In this document: in pieces, positions 7,830 through 9,031 of the stretch
How positions within the stretch are numbered: the stretch's first letter is position 1
Layout: each line of letters starts with the position of its first letter
Notes under the pieces: model-generated
Told to the model about the DNA's origin: nothing
The model's database searches: none
What the model saw: only the letters and a program-made list of their open reading frames with translations
Translations under genes and position numbers: made by a program
Source: an uncultured Clostridia bacterium
GTDB lineage: Bacteria; Bacillota; Clostridia; Christensenellales; Aristaeellaceae
Reading direction: 5' to 3'
DNA length: 9,031 bases
Assembly (NCBI GenBank): GCA_946626395.1
Contig: CAMOUF010000187.1
Location: 1-9,031 of the forward strand

Positions 7830-7833
7830 ACGC

Positions 7834-7865
7834 CGCGGCGGCCCCGCCGCGCCTTTTCTTTTTTT
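7834..7865 (+). terminator. GC hairpin plus T-tract upstream of topB (+ strand)
   Basis: CGCGGCGG (7834-7841) pairs with CCGCCGCG (7844-7851) around a tight loop, more realistically a 7-bp stem with a 4-nt loop. It is followed by CC and then TTTTCTTTTTTT (7854-7865). This is the form of a rho-independent terminator for transcripts running on the + strand, that is, antisense across the hydrolase gene and toward topB. No + strand gene ends just before it, so its likely job is to stop read-through or antisense RNA entering topB. It may instead be a spacer of the divergent promoter region. Confidence 0.55.
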
Positions 7866-7902
7866 CGGAACTGTGGTAAGATAGGAAAGCAGAAAGAGAG
7901 GG
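7854..7902 (+). promoter_or_regulatory. Promoter and ribosome binding site of topB
   Basis: An extended -10 element, TG-N-TAAGAT, lies at 7874-7882 (TG at 7874-7875, TAAGAT at 7877-7882). The position 17 bp upstream holds TTTTCT, a poor -35, inside the T-tract; the TG extension may compensate. GAGAGGG at 7896-7902 is a good ribosome binding site, 6 nt before the ATG at 7909. The leader would be about 20 nt. The ribosome binding site is certain enough to fix the start; the promoter is a moderate match. Confidence 0.6.
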
Positions 7903-7908
7903 AACAGC

Positions 7909-9031
7909 ATGATCGTAGTGGTAGCGGAAAAGCCCAGCGTGGGGCGGGATATCGCCCGGGTGCTGGGCTGCCGGGAGCGCGGAGAGGGATTTCTCAAGGG
8001 AGAAAACTATCTGGTCACCTGGGCCATGGGCCATCTGGTGACCCTGTGCGAGCCGGACGAGATCGACGAAAAATATAAAAAATGGCGCATGGACGATTTG
8101 CCCATGCTGCCTGAGCATATTCCCACCAAGGTGATTTCCAAAACCCGCAGCCAGTACAGCATTGTGAAAAAGCTGATGAACGACCCGGACACGGAAAAGC
8201 TCATCTGCGCCACCGACGCCGGGCGGGAAGGGGAACTGATCTTCCGGCTGATTTATTCCCAGGCCAAATGCAAAAAGCCCGTGGACCGGCTGTGGATTTC
8301 CTCCATGACCGACGAGGCCATCCGGGAAGGCTTTGCCACCCTCAAGCCCGCCGGGGAATACGATGGGCTGTACCGCAGCGCCGCCTGCCGTTCGGAGGCG
8401 GATTGGCTGGGGGGCATGAACGCCAGCCGGGCCTTTACCCTGCGGTTTGACGCGCTTTTGTCCATCGGCCGGGTGCAAACGCCCACCCTGGCCATTCTGG
8501 TGAAGCGCTATCACGAAATCGCTAATTTTAAGCCCGAGGATTATTTCACCGTCACCGCGGATTTCGGGGACTATACCGGCCAATGGTTCGACGAGAAGGC
8601 GGAGGACGAAAAGAAAGCCCACCGCATCCCCACCAAGGAAAAGGCCGATGAAATCGCCAAGGCGGTGAAGGGCAAGGGGGCTACGGTCAAAAGCGTCACC
8701 GCCGAAGCGAAAAAAGAACTGCCGCCCCAATTGTACGACCTGACCTCTCTCCAGCGGGAGGCCAACCGCAAGCTGGGCTTTACTGCCGACAAGACGCTGA
8801 AAATCGCCCAGGAGCTATACGAAAAATGGAAGGCCATCACCTACCCTCGCACCGACAGCCGCTATCTGCCTTTGGACATGATCGGCCGGACGGTCCAGAC
8901 CCTGCATAAGCTGCCGGGACAGTATCAGGAGTGGGTGAAGAATATTCCCTGGAAAGAAGAAAACAAGCTGCCCATTCCCCGGCGGATTTTCGACAATGAA
9001 AAAATCTCCGACCACCACGCCATCATTCCCA
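7909..9031 (+). CDS. topB: DNA topoisomerase III (type IA), N-terminal 374 residues, 3' end outside window
   Basis: The frame opens at ATG 7909 and runs off the right edge without a stop; family members are usually about 650-750 residues, so roughly half is seen. The protein begins MIVVVAEKPSVGRDIA, the Toprim start, with Glu7. The acidic Toprim motif TDAGREGEL has Asp103 and Glu107 (Gly105 in the middle position, usual in Gram-positive and plasmid-type TopB). The type IA region SIGRVQTPTL lies at residues 185-194, and the active-site motif ITYPRTDSRYLP has Tyr312 as nucleophile. DHHAIIP near the visible end is also typical. The enzyme cuts one strand through a 5'-phosphotyrosine link and passes DNA through the gap, relaxing negative supercoils and decatenating replication intermediates. 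It is divergent from the hydrolase gene, with its own promoter. TopB homologues also occur on conjugative elements, but no such neighbour is visible here. Confidence 0.96.
   Translation, partial: MIVVVAEKPSVGRDIARVLGCRERGEGFLKGENYLVTWAMGHLVTLCEPDEIDEKYKKWRMDDLPMLPEHIPTKVISKTRSQYSIVKKLMNDPDTEKLICATDAGREGELIFRLIYSQAKCKKPVDRLWISSMTDEAIREGFATLKPAGEYDGLYRSAACRSEADWLGGMNASRAFTLRFDALLSIGRVQTPTLAILVKRYHEIANFKPEDYFTVTADFGDYTGQWFDEKAEDEKKAHRIPTKEKADEIAKAVKGKGATVKSVTAEAKKELPPQLYDLTSLQREANRKLGFTADKTLKIAQELYEKWKAITYPRTDSRYLPLDMIGRTVQTLHKLPGQYQEWVKNIPWKEENKLPIPRRIFDNEKISDHHAIIP

Noticed and set aside
6841..7884. Two + strand reading frames of about 170 residues (6841-7362 and 7372-7884)
   Set aside because: They are antisense to the hydrolase gene, show no family motifs, lack good ribosome binding sites and reflect GC-rich codon structure of the opposite strand.
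7780..8730. N-terminal extension of the hydrolase frame on the - strand up to 8730
   Set aside because: It lies opposite the clearly recognisable topB reading frame, and promoter plus ribosome binding site support the start at 7779.
7909..9031. topB as a sign of an integrative conjugative element
   Set aside because: Such elements often carry a topB, but no relaxase, integrase, attachment site or conjugation gene is visible, and the visible neighbour is an ordinary hydrolase gene.

Overview
The window looks like chromosomal DNA from a Gram-positive, probably gut- or rumen-associated member of the Clostridia. This rests on an LPXTG-type wall-anchored surface protein with bacterial Ig-like domains, GAGAGGG / GGGAGGG ribosome binding sites, and a moderately high G+C with CTG/GCC/CCC-rich codons in the housekeeping-type genes. 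No marker allows a firmer placement.

Positions 2-6844 (+) are the 3' part of one very large surface-protein gene; its start lies left of the window. The visible 2280 residues read, in order: a 16-unit EPTE/EPSE acidic-proline linker (2-193); three diverged copies of one beta-rich domain, with an SH3-like segment between copies 1 and 2 (212-1805); a long region of InlB/Listeria-Bacteroides-type repeats with 'GW' motifs (about 1820-5020); four Cna-B/SpaA-like domains, each with a plausible Lys/Glu/Asn isopeptide triad (about 5021-6720); and an LPATG sorting signal with membrane helix and lysine tail (6734-6841). This is the layout of a stalked adhesin or pilin-like protein attached to the wall by sortase. 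Base composition changes sharply inside the gene: both ends are GC-rich, while about 2750-3115 is only about 30-35% GC in its AT-richest lines, so the gene looks mosaic.

Positions 6845-6918 hold a strong hairpin that serves as a shared terminator for two convergent genes. Positions 6919-7779 (-) encode a 286-residue metallo-beta-lactamase-fold hydrolase, UlaG-like, with a complete metal-binding set. Positions 7780-7908 are a compact divergent control region: a near-consensus promoter for the hydrolase with a very short leader, a GC-rich hairpin followed by a T-tract on the + strand, and an extended -10 promoter for the next gene. Positions 7909-9031 (+) are the first 374 residues of a type IA DNA topoisomerase III (TopB), cut by the right edge.

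The three genes show no functional link; they appear to be chromosomal neighbours, not an operon. No sortase, minor pilin, transposase, integrase, tRNA or CRISPR array is visible. I found no clear new multi-gene system. The most interesting object is the giant surface protein, for its repeat stalk, repeated N-terminal domain, mosaic composition and tandem isopeptide stalk.
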